Shown one piece after another: positions 52,058-62,689 of a stretch of DNA of 64,000 nucleotides. The notes beneath the pieces are model-generated. The model was given only the letters and a program-made list of their open reading frames with translations. It was not told where the DNA came from and searched no databases. Location of the stretch: the NCBI GenBank assembly GCA_036927565.1, contig JAYESD010000004.1, positions 161,917,697-161,981,696 on the forward strand, in the 5' to 3' direction. Every line of letters begins with the position of its first letter. Positions within the stretch are counted from its first letter, which is position 1. This DNA comes from Tuctoria greenei. Its lineage: Eukaryota; Streptophyta; Magnoliopsida; Poales; Poaceae. The position numbers and the translations under genes were made by a program.

Positions 52058-54154
52058 ATGGCCAAGGTTGGGGGTTCGGTTCCTATCTTCGAGGGCCAGA
52101 ACTTTGCCTATTGGAAAGCACGCATGCGCGCTTATCTAGAGGCTATTGCACCCAAAGTATGGGAAGCGACCCACGCGGGGTTTGGTGAGCACAATTATTT
52201 TGGTGATCAAATTAAGTGGGATGCCAAAGCTAGGAATGCAATTTATGAATGTATTAGTCAAGATGTGTTTGCTAGGATTGCTAGCAAGGAAAAGGCTTGT
52301 GAAATTTGGGCTTGCTTAATAGAAATTCATGAGGGCTCTTCTCGTGTCAAGGAACTAAAATATCACATGCTTAAAGTCAAATATGATGAATTTAAAATGC
52401 TACCTCATGAAAATGTCAATGAAATGTTCTCTCGCTTGAATGTGCTTATTGAAGAAATCAATGATCTTGACATTGCTTCTCTTGGCAAGGGACTCATCAA
52501 CCGCAAGATTCTCATGCTCCTTCCCAAGCCAAAGTACAACATCATCAACTCCATGCTTCAGAAGGAATCTCTTGACCACATTGAAGTTTCAGAACTCGTT
52601 GGAGAGATTCACGCTCATGAGATAAGTGTACTTGGGATGATGGAGCAATCATATTCAAAAACAATTGCTCTAAAGGCATCCACCAAGAAAACAAGTCTCA
52701 AGAAGAAGAAGGTGGTTGAGCCTAGCTCAAGTGAAGAAGAGCATGCATCAAGTGAAGATGACGATGATGAGCATGCATTGATGATGAGAAAGTTCTCACG
52801 CTTGAACTCCAAGATTACTAAGAAGGGATACACCTTTGATACCAAGAAGAAAGCGTTTCTACCAAGGAGAGATGATCACAAGACTTGCTACAATTGTGGT
52901 GATCAAGGCCACATCTCCTATGATTGTCCAAAACCGGACAAAAGAAGAGAGAACCACAAGAGCAAGCATCGCAAGCTTGAAGATAGTGAAGATGATGAAG
53001 AAGAGGTCAAACCCAAACCAAGATCATTTGGGAAGAAGAAACATGACAAGGGAAAGAAGGCAAAGCTCTTCCCAAAGAAAAGAAATGGCCCACAAAAGGT
53101 GTTCATGTGTGAGGCGAATGAATGGGTCACCGACGAAGAATCAAGTGATGAAGAGAGTGAAGCGGAAGAGGAAAGTTTGGTCGGCCTTGCCATTGCCAAC
53201 AATGATGACTCACCTCTTCATCCACCACCCATGTGCCTCATGGCTAAAGGTAACACCAAGGTATGTGATGACTCCAGCGATGATGAGCTCTCCCCCGATG
53301 ATTTAACTTCATTAATAAATGAATATCACACTATCATTAAGAGGGAAAAGAGTAAGGTTAAGGCTCTTGAAGAAACTCGTGCTAAGCTTGAGAGTGCCAA
53401 CCTTGATTTGCTTGACAAGTATGAAAGCATACTTGAAGAGCATGACACGCTCAAATCCCATGTCAAGCAAGTTGAGGAGGATAAGGCTCAAATCAAGCTA
53501 GATCATCATGAGCTTGACTTAGCCCACCAAGAACTCTTGGGAAAGCACAATGAGTTGATCCAAGAGCATCAAATACTTAACCTTGCTCATGAAGCGCTTG
53601 ATCAAAAATTGAAAAATATAAAGAAACAAACTCTTAATGATAAGGTATCCATTACTTCTCATGCCACTAATGTCTTGCACAAGTCTTTGTCCTTGAAATA
53701 AAATGCTAGGGAGAAGGACTTGGTGGAAGAAATTGAGAGTCTCTGCACCAGTGTGGCTAGACTATCAAAAGGGGAAGTCAAGCACAAGGAAATCCTCTTC
53801 CAACAAGCAAAGGCCTTCAACAAGAGAGGACATGGATCCTTTCCGGTGCCTAACAAAGGAAAGGTGCCCTCATCGGAGCTTAGAACAAGCTTCATCAAGG
53901 AAGTTGGTTCTTATTGCCAACATTGTGAGGTCACCGGTCACCATACAAGGGAGTGTCCTCTTCCCAACCGACCTTCTCCAAAATTGCCTACTAACTACAA
54001 GTCTACTTTCAATAATCACTATAATCTCTTGAGCAAAGTAGAGGGCAAGGTGAAGGCAAAGTTCATTAGCAAGGACATAAAGGGCATGAAGGGGAAGCTC
54101 CCCAAGCAACTTTGGGTCCCAAAAAACACTTGTATCACACATACAAGGACCTAA
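52058..54154 (+). pseudogene. Sirevirus Gag with two CCHC zinc knuckles
   Basis: ATG 52058 starts MAKVGGSVPIFEGQNFAYWK, the copia Gag_2 domain. Zinc knuckle one is CYNCGDQGHISYDC (about 52887-52928), followed by basic and acidic linkers and a long Glu/Lys/Leu coiled coil (53330-53640). An in-frame TAA (53699-53701) interrupts the protein, after which the same frame reads NAREKDLVEEI and reaches zinc knuckle two YCQHCEVTGHHTREC (about 53913-53955), stopping at 54154. The second knuckle and long coiled coil are typical of the enlarged Sirevirus Gag, which forms virus-like particles around element RNA. The single stop is the main defect. Confidence 0.9.
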
Positions 54155-54199
54155 GTTGGCTTGGGTGCCTAAAGTTAAAAATTTAATTCATGTGTGTAG

Positions 54200-54514
54200 G
54201 TTAACTACAAAGCCGGAGGAAAGCATTGGGTACTCGATAGTGGGTGCACTCAACATATGACCGGCAATGATGGTATGTTCACCACCATAGAAAACCCCGG
54301 CAATCATGAACAGGTCACCTTTGGTGATAACTCTAAGGGTAAGGTAATTGGGTTAGGTAAGATTGCTATTTCAAATGACTTATCTATTTCTAATGTATTG
54401 TACGTTAAGTTACTTAGTTTCAATTTACTTTCTATTGCACAATTATGTGATCTTGGACTAACGTGCACCTTTAGCAAAAACGATGTTGTTGTGAGTAGTG
54501 AAACAAGCAAATAA
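54200..54514 (+). pseudogene. Sirevirus aspartic protease
   Basis: After a short out-of-frame stretch (54145-54200) the gag frame resumes with KAGGKHWVLDSGCTQHMTG. DSG (about 54233-54241) is the active site. The rest (KGKVIGLGKIAISNDLSI, LLSIAQLCDLGLTCTF) matches copia protease. An in-frame TAA (54512-54514) separates it from the integrase. In copia elements the protease cuts the Gag-Pol polyprotein. Confidence 0.85.
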
Positions 54515-55762
54515 CTAATTTTTAAAGGATTTCGGCATGGACATCTCTACCTAGTAGACTTCTCCAACAAGGATGCTAGCATGACCACTTGTCTTTTCAC
54601 TAAGACAAGTTTGGGTTGGCTATGGCATCAACGCATAGCGCACATTGGGATGAGCAATCTCAAGAAGTCATTCAATCTTGGGATGGTGACCGGTGTGAAG
54701 GATGTCACATTTGAGAAGAACAAGCTTTGTATTGCTTGTCAAGCCGGGAAGCAAGTTGCTTCACACCACCCAATGAAGACAATGGTGTCAACCTCCAAGC
54801 CACTTGAGCTACTCCACATGGACCTCTCCGGACCGTCCACATATCAAAGTCTTGGCGGTAACCTCTATTGTCTTGTTATTGTTGATGACTACTCTTGCTA
54901 TGCTTGGACTTTGTTTCTAGGTGACAAGAGTGAAACTCCGGAAGTGTTCAAGACCTTCGATAACCACGCTCAAAGGGAATTTCAACTTCCCATCATCAAG
55001 GTCCGGAGTGACAACGACACCGAATTCAAGAACTACAATATATGGGAGTGGTGTGACCGTGAAGGCGTGAAGCATGAGTTTTCGGCCACATACACTCCTC
55101 AACAAAATGGTGTTTTTCAAAGGAAGAACAAGACTCACATCACTCTTGCGCGAGCAATGCTTGATGACTATGGCACGTTGGAAAAGTTTTGGGCCGAAGC
55201 AATCAACACGGCGTGCCATGCCGCAAATAGGGTCTACCTTCATCGACTACTTCAAAAGACCCCGTACGATTTTCTCATTGGGAGAAAGCCCAACATCTCC
55301 TACTTTCGAGTCTTTGGGTGCAAGTGCTACATCTACCGCAAGAAACGGCTCGGTAAGTTTGAAAGAAGATGTGATGTTGGTATATTTCTTGGTTATGCAT
55401 CAAACTCAAAAGCACATCGAGTATTTAACCAAACCTCCGGTTTAGTTGAGGAAAGTTGTGATGTTCAGTTTGATGAAACTAATGGATCCCAAGAGGAGAG
55501 TTTTGGTCATGATGAAATAGATGATGAGCCTCTACGAGAAGCTATGAAGAACATGACCATTGGAGACATCAAGCCTAAAGTTGAGGAGAGCCATGATCAA
55601 GGGGGAGCTTTAAGTTCCAACATCAACACTTCCATGGCGCCTCAAGTTGACGAAGAAGATAAGGATGATCCATTGTCGACTCAAGACTCACAAGCCACAC
55701 AACATCAAGAAGAAGAAGAAGTCCATGGTCAAGTCCAACACAAAGATGAGCAACACGCATAA
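54515..55762 (+). pseudogene. Sirevirus integrase
   Basis: It follows in frame after the TAA: the GAG_pre-integrase zinc region (LWHQRIAHIGMSNLKK, CIACQAGKQ) and core with D (HMDLSGPSTYQ), D (VRSDNDTEFKN) and, in place of the catalytic Glu, Gln (PQQNGVFQRKNKT; the family has VVERKN). The C-terminus has FGCKCYI and GIFLGYASNSKAHRVF, then an acidic linker rich in Asp/Glu/Gln. It ends at an in-frame TAA (55760-55762) before RT. The Glu to Gln change should abolish strand transfer. A GAG to CAG change is a transversion, so this one is not the usual deamination type. Confidence 0.9.
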
Positions 55763-57409
55763 CCACCGCCAAGTGCTTCACAACCACTTATGAGGCATGG
55801 ACCCATCTCCAAGGCGCATCCGATGGACCAAATTGTCGGAAGTCCGTCAAGGGGAGTAAGCACACGTTCTCGCCATTTCGCTTCATTTTGTGAGCACTAC
55901 TCGTTTGTTTCGTGTGTAGAACCCACTCACATTCAGGAAGCACTCCAAGATCCAAATTGGGTAATGGCCATGCAAGAAGAACTTAACAACTTCATCCGCA
56001 ATGAATTTTGGGTGTTGGAGGAGCGACCCAAGGACAAGAACGTCATTGGAACAAAGTGGGTGTACCGCAACAAACAAGACGAGAACGGTGTGGTGGTCCG
56101 CAACAAGGCAAGACTTGTGGCCAAAGGGTTCTCGCAAGTTGAAGGACTAGACTTTGGGGAGACATTTGCCCCGGTCGCCCGGCTAGAAGCCATCCGTATA
56201 CTTCTTGCCTTTGCATCACATCATAATATTAGACTTTATCAAATGGATGTGAAAAGTGCCTTTCTTAATGGTTACATTAACGAGCTTGTTTATGTTGAAC
56301 AACCTCACGGGTTTGAAGATCCGAGGAATCCTGATCATGTGTATAGGTTGCACAAGGCACTCTACGGGCTCAAGCAAGCACCTAGGGCATGGTATGAACG
56401 ACTACGGGATTTCTTGATCATGCAAGGATTCAGGATCGGGAGGGTGGACACTACACTCTTCACCAAAGACATCAACAGAGATTTATTTATTTGCCAAATT
56501 TATGTTGATGATATTATTTTTGGTTCAACTAACGAAGCTCTTAGCCATGAGTTTGGCAAAATGATGTCTAGGGAATTCGAGATGTGGATGATTGGAGAGC
56601 TCAACTTCTTCCTTGGTTTTCAAATCAAGCAACTTCAAGAGGGGACCTTTGTCTATCAAGAGAAGTACACCAAGGACCTCTTGAAGAAATTTGAGATGGG
56701 AGATTGTAGCTCAAGAAGCACTCCAATGGCAACAAATTGTCATCTCGACGCGGATAAGGACGGTAAACCTATTGACCAATCTAACTACCGTTCTATGATT
56801 GGTTCATTGCTTTATCTTACCGCATCTAGGCCCGATATCATGTTTAGTGTATGCTTGTGTGCTCACTTTCAAGCGGCACCTAAAGAATCGCATCGGAAGG
56901 CGGTCTTTAGGATACATAGGTATCTTAAGCATACCCCTAGTGTGGGCTTGTGGTACCCTAAAGGTGCAAAATTCCATCTATTAGGTTACTCGGATTCGGA
57001 CATTGCCGGATGCCGTGTGGACCGCAAGAGTACCTCCGGTGGGTGCCACTTGCTTGGGCGTTCCCTAGTATCTTGGTCTAGCAAGAAGCAAAATTCCGTC
57101 GCCTTGTCCACGGCGGAAGTGGAATATATTGCGGTCGGTGCATGTTGTGCCCAAATTCTTTACATGAAGCAAACCCTTTTGGACTTTGGTATTAAACTTG
57201 GTTGTGTGCCTCTCCTTTGTGACAATGAAAGTGCGGTTAAGATAGCTAAAAACCCCTTTCAACACTCCCGCACTAAGCACATTGATGTTCGCCATCATTT
57301 CTTGAGGGACCATGAAACTAAGGGAGACATCTCATTGCGAGGTGTTAGGTCTGAAGAACAATTGGCGGATATCTTCACTAAACCACTTGATGAGAAAACT
57401 TTTTTCTAG
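55763..57409 (+). pseudogene. Sirevirus reverse transcriptase and RNase H
   Basis: In frame with integrase after one TAA. RVT_2 motifs: WVYRNKQDENG, KARLVAKGFSQ, FAPVARLEAIR, YQMDVKSAFLNG, KALYGLKQAPRAWYE, and intact CQIYVDDIIFGST. The RNase H has GYSDSDIAGCRVDRKSTSG, LSTAEVEYIA and RTKHIDVRHHFLRD. The end is frameshifted at about 57405 (KTFF followed by TAG); the expected C-terminal residues read on in another frame for about 12 codons. Length and motifs fit a full copia RT-RH, so this 539-aa part could fold if translated from its own start, but the upstream stops prevent normal expression. Confidence 0.9.
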
Positions 57410-58063
57410 GCTAAGAAGTGAATTAAATGTGCTAGATGCATCAAACGTCATGTAAGTTGCCATGTAAGAATGCATCTCATATAGGTCTTGTCTAACTTTC
57501 AAAGGATAGGGGTGAGCAAGGGTTAGCTTGGGATGGAGGTTCTTTTGGGTTTCCCCAAGGCTTGGAGAGTGGCTCTCCCTGAAGAAGCCTTTGAAAGGTT
57601 CAAACTTGGCAAGATAGATTTACTTTATGTCTTGCATGATGCCTGCCATATAGACTTGCACTCATATTTAAATTTCTTGTATTATAAATTGTTTGTCATT
57701 GCATACGGTAGATTGTCACAAAGGGGAACCCACCTCATGAGAAAGAGACTTGTTTGAAATGCAATATCTCAACTCATATGTTGTGGGAAGAACAAAATGT
57801 TAGGTGCGTTAAAGCCTAAAGGAACATGCTTTAAAGAGATAGAAGGCTTCATCCTCTAGCTCACAAAGCATGGGCCTTACATTTTATTTGGATAATTTTC
57901 CTCGCTATTTTCTTCAGTGTTTTATTCGCTTTAGGCTTAGCCAAGTTATTGGCAATTAGTATTTTTGAGGGGTAAGGGGTTGCCCAAAAAGTCCTAAGAC
58001 ATGTGTTTCTCATTGCTTGTTTGTTTGGTCAAAGAACATATATGGGATGTTGCTGTTTTGTAG
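57410..58063 (+). other. Region between pol and the internal promoter of the Sirevirus
   Basis: No domain-supported frame. A small frame (57533-57757, 74 aa) has no recognised motif. The sequence is AT-rich and may hold splice or transcript-end signals, none of which I can name. Confidence 0.5.
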
Positions 58064-58375
58064 TCATCGGATTATCCGATGCTTAGGCCAGACCATCATC
58101 GGATCAGTTGGTGTTCAAGTACCAAGAGTTAGTTCAGTCAGTGTGACAAATCAACCAACGAGTTCATTCTGAAAAACATCGGTGCATCCGATGTTCACAA
58201 TTATGGAACTGTGCTAAAATCCACCGATGCTATTCCCTTCCACGTCGGACCATCCGGTGTCAACGGTACCTTTTTGAATATCCTTACTGTGCCATTCAAC
58301 TGATGCTCCTATCTTGTAACGTCGGTCCATCCTGTGTTAAATTTTCGGCTAGGGTTTGGGACCCACTATTTAAAC
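58064..58375 (+). promoter_or_regulatory. Putative internal promoter for the Sirevirus 3' ORF
   Basis: Several CATCGG…ATCCGATG-type motifs (about 58064, 58096, 58178, 58243, 58320) are followed by CACTATTTAAACACCCCTTC (TATA at 58367-58374). The LTR has CACCGGATCATCCGATG motifs followed by GGCTATTTATACCCCTTC. Motif type, order and the TATA flanks thus resemble U3. The ORF ATG is 390 bp downstream of the TATA box, after a GC-rich leader. Confidence 0.55.
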
Positions 58376-58765
58376 ACCCCTTCACCTCCCGGTTTTCTCT
58401 CTCCCCAACCGCGATGCTCCCTCACCTCCGGCCGCCGCTCCTCTCACCCAAGCGCCGCCACAGCCGCCTCCGGCCGCCGCTGCCCTCCGGCCGCCGCCGC
58501 CCTCTGGCCGCCGCTGCACCTCAGCAGCCGCGCCGCCGCTGCCGCTTCCTCCACCGCCACCACCACTCCACCCAAGCGCCGCCGACCGCTGCTCGTGCAC
58601 CACCGCCGCCACCCCCAGCAGCCACACCACTGCCCTTCCCGTCGCCGTGGTGCCTCCCTCTACGGCCGCCACTACGCCGCTAGGGTTTCCGGCCGCGACG
58701 ACCTTCATGTCGCCATTCCGTGCGCTTGACTTCGTCGACTTCATTCTCGCGCATCGCCTCATCAC
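58376..58765 (+). other. GC-rich leader of the 3' ORF
   Basis: CCGCCGC-rich and open in several frames on both strands, which reflects composition rather than coding. It sits between the TATA box and the MARDKK start, as a 5' UTR would. Confidence 0.5.
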
Positions 58766-60927
58766 AATGGCTCGTGACAAGAAAGGAAAGGGCAAGGCCA
58801 TTGCGGAGCCGCCGCCAAGAAGCAAAAGCTTTCGAAGGAGGAAAAGAAGGCTTTGATGGCTGCTCGCGCCGCCGAGGAGTGAGAGCGTGGCCGAGGAGGA
58901 TCATTGAGGATCCGTGAGGCTCGTCCGAGGCAGCCTCCCATGCTAGATGAGTCCGAGGAAGAAGAAGAGCCGGAAGTGCCGCTTGTTCGCCCGCGCTCAG
59001 CTAGGACCCGTGGGGGTCATCCGCCGGCAGTACCACGTTCGAGACCCTCAGTTGCCGATCTTCGAGAGGACAGGGCGGCCCAGAGAGCCGTCTATGAGAT
59101 GGACACCAACGTCCTTGTTGGTGAAGGTGTCCGACTGACAGATTACAGGAAGATGAAGGCCAAGCAGCTTAGAAGACTCAGATGGAGCGTTTTGCTTGAG
59201 GAGCAGCCCAGAGAGGCACGTGTGGACAGCCGGTTCTGGACCTTGACTCAGGCGTCGCTATACGAGACGTATAGACGGCGAGGCCATAAGCTCTTCCAGC
59301 ACAACTTCTTGGACTGGTATCAGCTTGCTCTAGCAGCCAAGACGGAGATACGCCCCTTCTTTGAGAGGTATCGAGGGATGGTGGAGCTGATGTCCTACGA
59401 GAGGGGTGCCTACGTGGAGGACTGGGTCCGCGTATTCTACGCCACCCTCTACGTCTCTGAGGGCCACAGGTCTATAGACTTCATGTTCATGGGCCAGCAC
59501 CATCACTTGACGAGATAGACTTTGGCACAGCTGCTAGGAGTGGATCTCCACGACACTTGCCTGCATGAGAGAGTGTATGCACAGGCAGACCCGCTGAGGA
59601 GGCCGCTCACTGGAGGAGTGGCACCACAACTGGAGGAGATACGCTCTATGTTTGCACCGTCCTTCTCTCCAGACCAGCCGAGGGTACCAGCACTGTTGAC
59701 TCCAGCTGCACGCACAGTGCACCTTGCCTTGCGCCGCACACTCTTACCGAGGTCCGGATACCTGGAGGGGATCACCAGCCTGCATCAGACCCTCCTGCTC
59801 TACATCATGAACGGGATGGAGTCCGATATTGTGGACATCCTCATATGTGAGATGGAGGACGTGATCACTAATGGAGTGGGCATGATGAGGCAGCTTGCGT
59901 TTGGACACTGGATCAGCTACCTGCTCTTCATGGTTGTTCCTGAGGAGTCTGTCGTGCGTGACAGTCTCACTGACGAGAGTGTCACACGGTTCAGCCACTA
60001 CTGTGCTCCAGCTCTTGGAGACCGCCGCCTTGGCCATCCAGTCGAGTGTCAGGTCTGTGCTCGGCTATCCGAGGAGGATTGGTCTGACCTGGAGAAGGAA
60101 GACGAGAGGCTTGCATAGGCAGAGGCTCAGGGTGAGGACCTTCAACATATATGGTCCGAGAGCGACACGGATGACAGTGTTTAGGAGTACTTCCCTCCTC
60201 CTTCCTCACCCAGGCAGCATGATGCGGAGGCTGGAGGCTTGATCGTGCCCCTCCTACTCCACCTCCCGTCTTAGAGGCACAGGTCTCTCAGCCGTCCGAG
60301 CTCACCTCCCTCCTCCAGCAGATGGTTGAGCAGCAGCGCCTGGACCGGCTTGCAGCTGAGCAGGCCCGAGCTGAGCAGGCAGCGCGCCTTTTGGAGCTCC
60401 AGCAACAGCAGCAGGAGATGCAGCGCCAGATCGCCCGCGAGAGGCGAGAGGACACAGACAGGCTGACTGGGCTGATAGACCAGATGCACCAGCGCTCCCT
60501 CGACCAGTAGCAGCAGACGCAGCAGGCAATGATGGGCATCCTGGGGTTGATCACCAACCTCTACACCCAGACCGGGATTGCCCTACCGTCGTAGCTTCCA
60601 GGCTTTGCTCCACCCCCGCCTGTCCTTGCTCCAGCTGCAGCTCCAGTGCCGACCACGCCGATCCCTTCGATCAGCATGTCTCCACTGCTTGCTCTGGGCA
60701 CACCGATCCACTCTCCGCTGCCGGCTACGACGTTGTTCCAGCAGACGCCGGCATCCGTTGTCAGTGCCCCACTGCCAGCAGCTCCGACTCAGCAGGCACC
60801 AACAGTGGCTCCTACAGCTCCCTCCACTTCTACTCCAGCCTCAGCCGCAGCAGCAGGCAGCAGCTCCGACGACAGCACCCTCGATGGTGACCAGTTCGTC
60901 ATCGCTCCGAGCACTCAGGGTTCTTAG
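58766..60927 (+). pseudogene. Sirevirus 3' ORF (envelope-like / putative plant transposon protein)
   Basis: Starts MARDKKGKGKA (58766) with a Lys/Arg-rich N-terminus. After frame changes near 58830 and 58880 the main frame (58904-60118) has an acidic stretch (DESEEEEEPEVPL), then the conserved domain: RFWTLTQASLYETYRRRGH, WVRVFYATLYV, LAQLLGVDLHD, LLLYIMNGMESD. Beyond about 60240 the frame shifts to a Gln/Glu/Ala coiled coil (60322-60510) and a Pro/Ala/Thr-rich tail (to 60927). TAG stops lie at 59516, 60116, 60182, 60508 and 60592, several where CAG (Gln) fits the context. The domain is related to the fragment at 7321-7980. No signal peptide or clear membrane segment is visible, so an envelope role is not supported by sequence. 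Confidence 0.75.
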
Positions 60928-61257
60928 GCACTCGGCTTCCTTTTTGGTGTCTTGATGCCAAAGGGGGAGAAGAGTTAGAGAGTCAGGGGGAGGGTTGCTT
61001 AGAGGGTTGCTTAGTCTCAGGGGGAGTATCTACCTATATCTTTTGTAATTTGGTGTTTTTGCTACTCATTTGCTATTTATTGAGTATTAATGTGCCACTT
61101 ATTCTCTTAAGTTATTGATCGATTGAGCTTTCGTGTTATTAATCTCCTATGCCATATCGTGTACTCACTGCATATCTTCGTATGTATCGTACTATCAAAT
61201 TCATTACTATTATGCTTCACTTGTTGTGTTGTCATCAATCACCAAAAAGGGAGAGAT
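60928..61257 (+). promoter_or_regulatory. Multiple polypurine tracts before the 3' LTR
   Basis: AAAGGGGGAGAAG (about 60960), TCAGGGGGAGGG (about 60984), TCAGGGGGAGTATC (about 61018) and AAAAAGGGAGAGAT just before the LTR (61243-61257). Repeated polypurine tracts here are a known Sirevirus feature. Confidence 0.8.
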
Positions 61258-62684
61258 TGAAAGCATCTAGGCCCCCATGACGTATGGTTTCGGTGATTAA
61301 TGACAACCATTGGATTTTACTAATGAATTTGTGGATGCAAGGTCTCCCATATCACTCAATCAAATGAAATCTATATGAATATGAATATCAATTACTGATC
61401 ATTGGAGACCCCTAAACAATCATTTTATGAGATCAATGAATGTTATGAAGACTAGAAGTAAAAGCTCATATGTCAAAGTCATTCAACCATAATTGACAAC
61501 ACTCAATGCTTGAAAATCATCAGAAGAATATTTGCAACAAATGTCTAAGAGGTCAATCTAGTAAAATACAAAAGAATCACTTGGAAATAACTCTAAGCAA
61601 ACAAAATCAACTAACCAGATCAACTGATGTTTCTAGAGAACAACATATCGGTCGAGTTGGTTCAGCAGAAGAAGAAGACCTCAGAACAAAGCACTCACTG
61701 GATCATCCGATGTTAAGGGCAATGTTACATCGGTCCATCAGTACAGTATGCAATATCCCTGGACCAAGTGTGGCACCGGATCATCCGATGTACAGCAATA
61801 TACACATCGGTCAGTCACTCCAGTAAGCATCAAGTTTGAACCAATTCTGGAGGAAGTGCCACCGGATCATCCGATTAGAAGATAAGTGCAACATCGCTCT
61901 AACAACGGTCATATCTGACACAGTGACATCAGCTAATTTGGCTTTGACCGATGATAACCGAAGGGGAGACATCGGATCATCCGGTGTTCGCAGAGCAGTG
62001 ATGTCAGCCTACTTTTCCAACGGCTATTTCGTGGAGGCTGGCTATTTATACCCCTTCAACCTATCTATTCGACATGTCTTGATCACCAGACATACTCTAC
62101 ACATTCTCAAGCATTCAAGACGTTGAGCTACCACTTCCATATCATTTACACAACTTACACACCAAGAGATAGGCTAGAACTAGCTAGAGATAGTGCTTGT
62201 GTGCTTCCATTCTTGGTGAGTGGAGTCTCTAGTGTAGTAAGAGCTGTAAGGGAGTGTCCCTTGGTGTTTGTAACTGAGAGAGACTTCCGGAGCTTGCCAA
62301 GACGGTTGTGGAAGCCCGGAGGATCAAAGTCGTACAAGGCTTGAGCTCCACCTTGCCGAGGTTGGCGAGCGGAGAAGAATAGTGAAGATCCCTAGTCTCG
62401 GTGACTTGGGTGTGGCTATACCCTTTGGTGGGTGCCACAACGTGGATGTAGGAAGATCTTGATGATCTTTCCAAACCACGAGATAAATCCTCGTGTCTCC
62501 TCGGGAGTTTGCATTCTCTTCCTCTCCCTTACACTTATGCATTTCGTATATCACAAGGTTACTATTCACTTGAATGCATAGGTTGTTTTGCGTAGGGAAT
62601 TGGGCTTTTAGTAATTAAGTTTTATTGCGTTAATTTTTTAAAAGAAGCCCAATTCATCCCCCTCTTGGGCATTCGATCCTTACA
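61258..62684 (+). repeat. 3' LTR of the Sirevirus
   Basis: Same ends and layout as the 5' LTR, 1427 bp, about 4% different by eye. Includes a 3-bp insertion in a GAA run and many single changes, largely transitions. Confidence 0.95.
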
Positions 62685-62689
62685 GCCCC
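62685..62689. repeat. Sirevirus target-site duplication, right copy
   Basis: gcccc immediately after the LTR end TTACA; matches 50570-50574. Confidence 0.9.

Larger units (their letters stand above)
50575..62684 (+). mobile_element. Complete Sirevirus (Maximus/SIRE-type Ty1/copia), 12.1 kb
   Basis: Two full LTRs (50575-51997, 61258-62684), tRNA-iMet primer site, Gag, protease, integrase, RT, RNase H in copia order, a 3' envelope-like ORF, multiple polypurine tracts, and a perfect 5-bp target duplication gcccc (50570-50574, 62685-62689). It is inserted in an exon of the CACTA-2 gene. The LTRs differ at roughly 60 positions by eye. Gag-pol stays in one frame but has three TAA stops, and integrase lacks its catalytic Glu, so it is defective. 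Confidence 0.95.

Noticed and set aside
58303..58825. Overlapping open frames on both strands (126, 131, 147 aa), Ala/Pro/Arg-rich
   Set aside because: CCGCCG-type composition of the leader opens several frames at once; no domain, and the recognised ORF starts downstream at 58766.
60271..60557. Three antisense frames rich in Cys/Ser/Leu/Ala
   Set aside because: Shadows of the Gln-rich coiled coil of the Sirevirus 3' ORF (CAG repeats read backwards).
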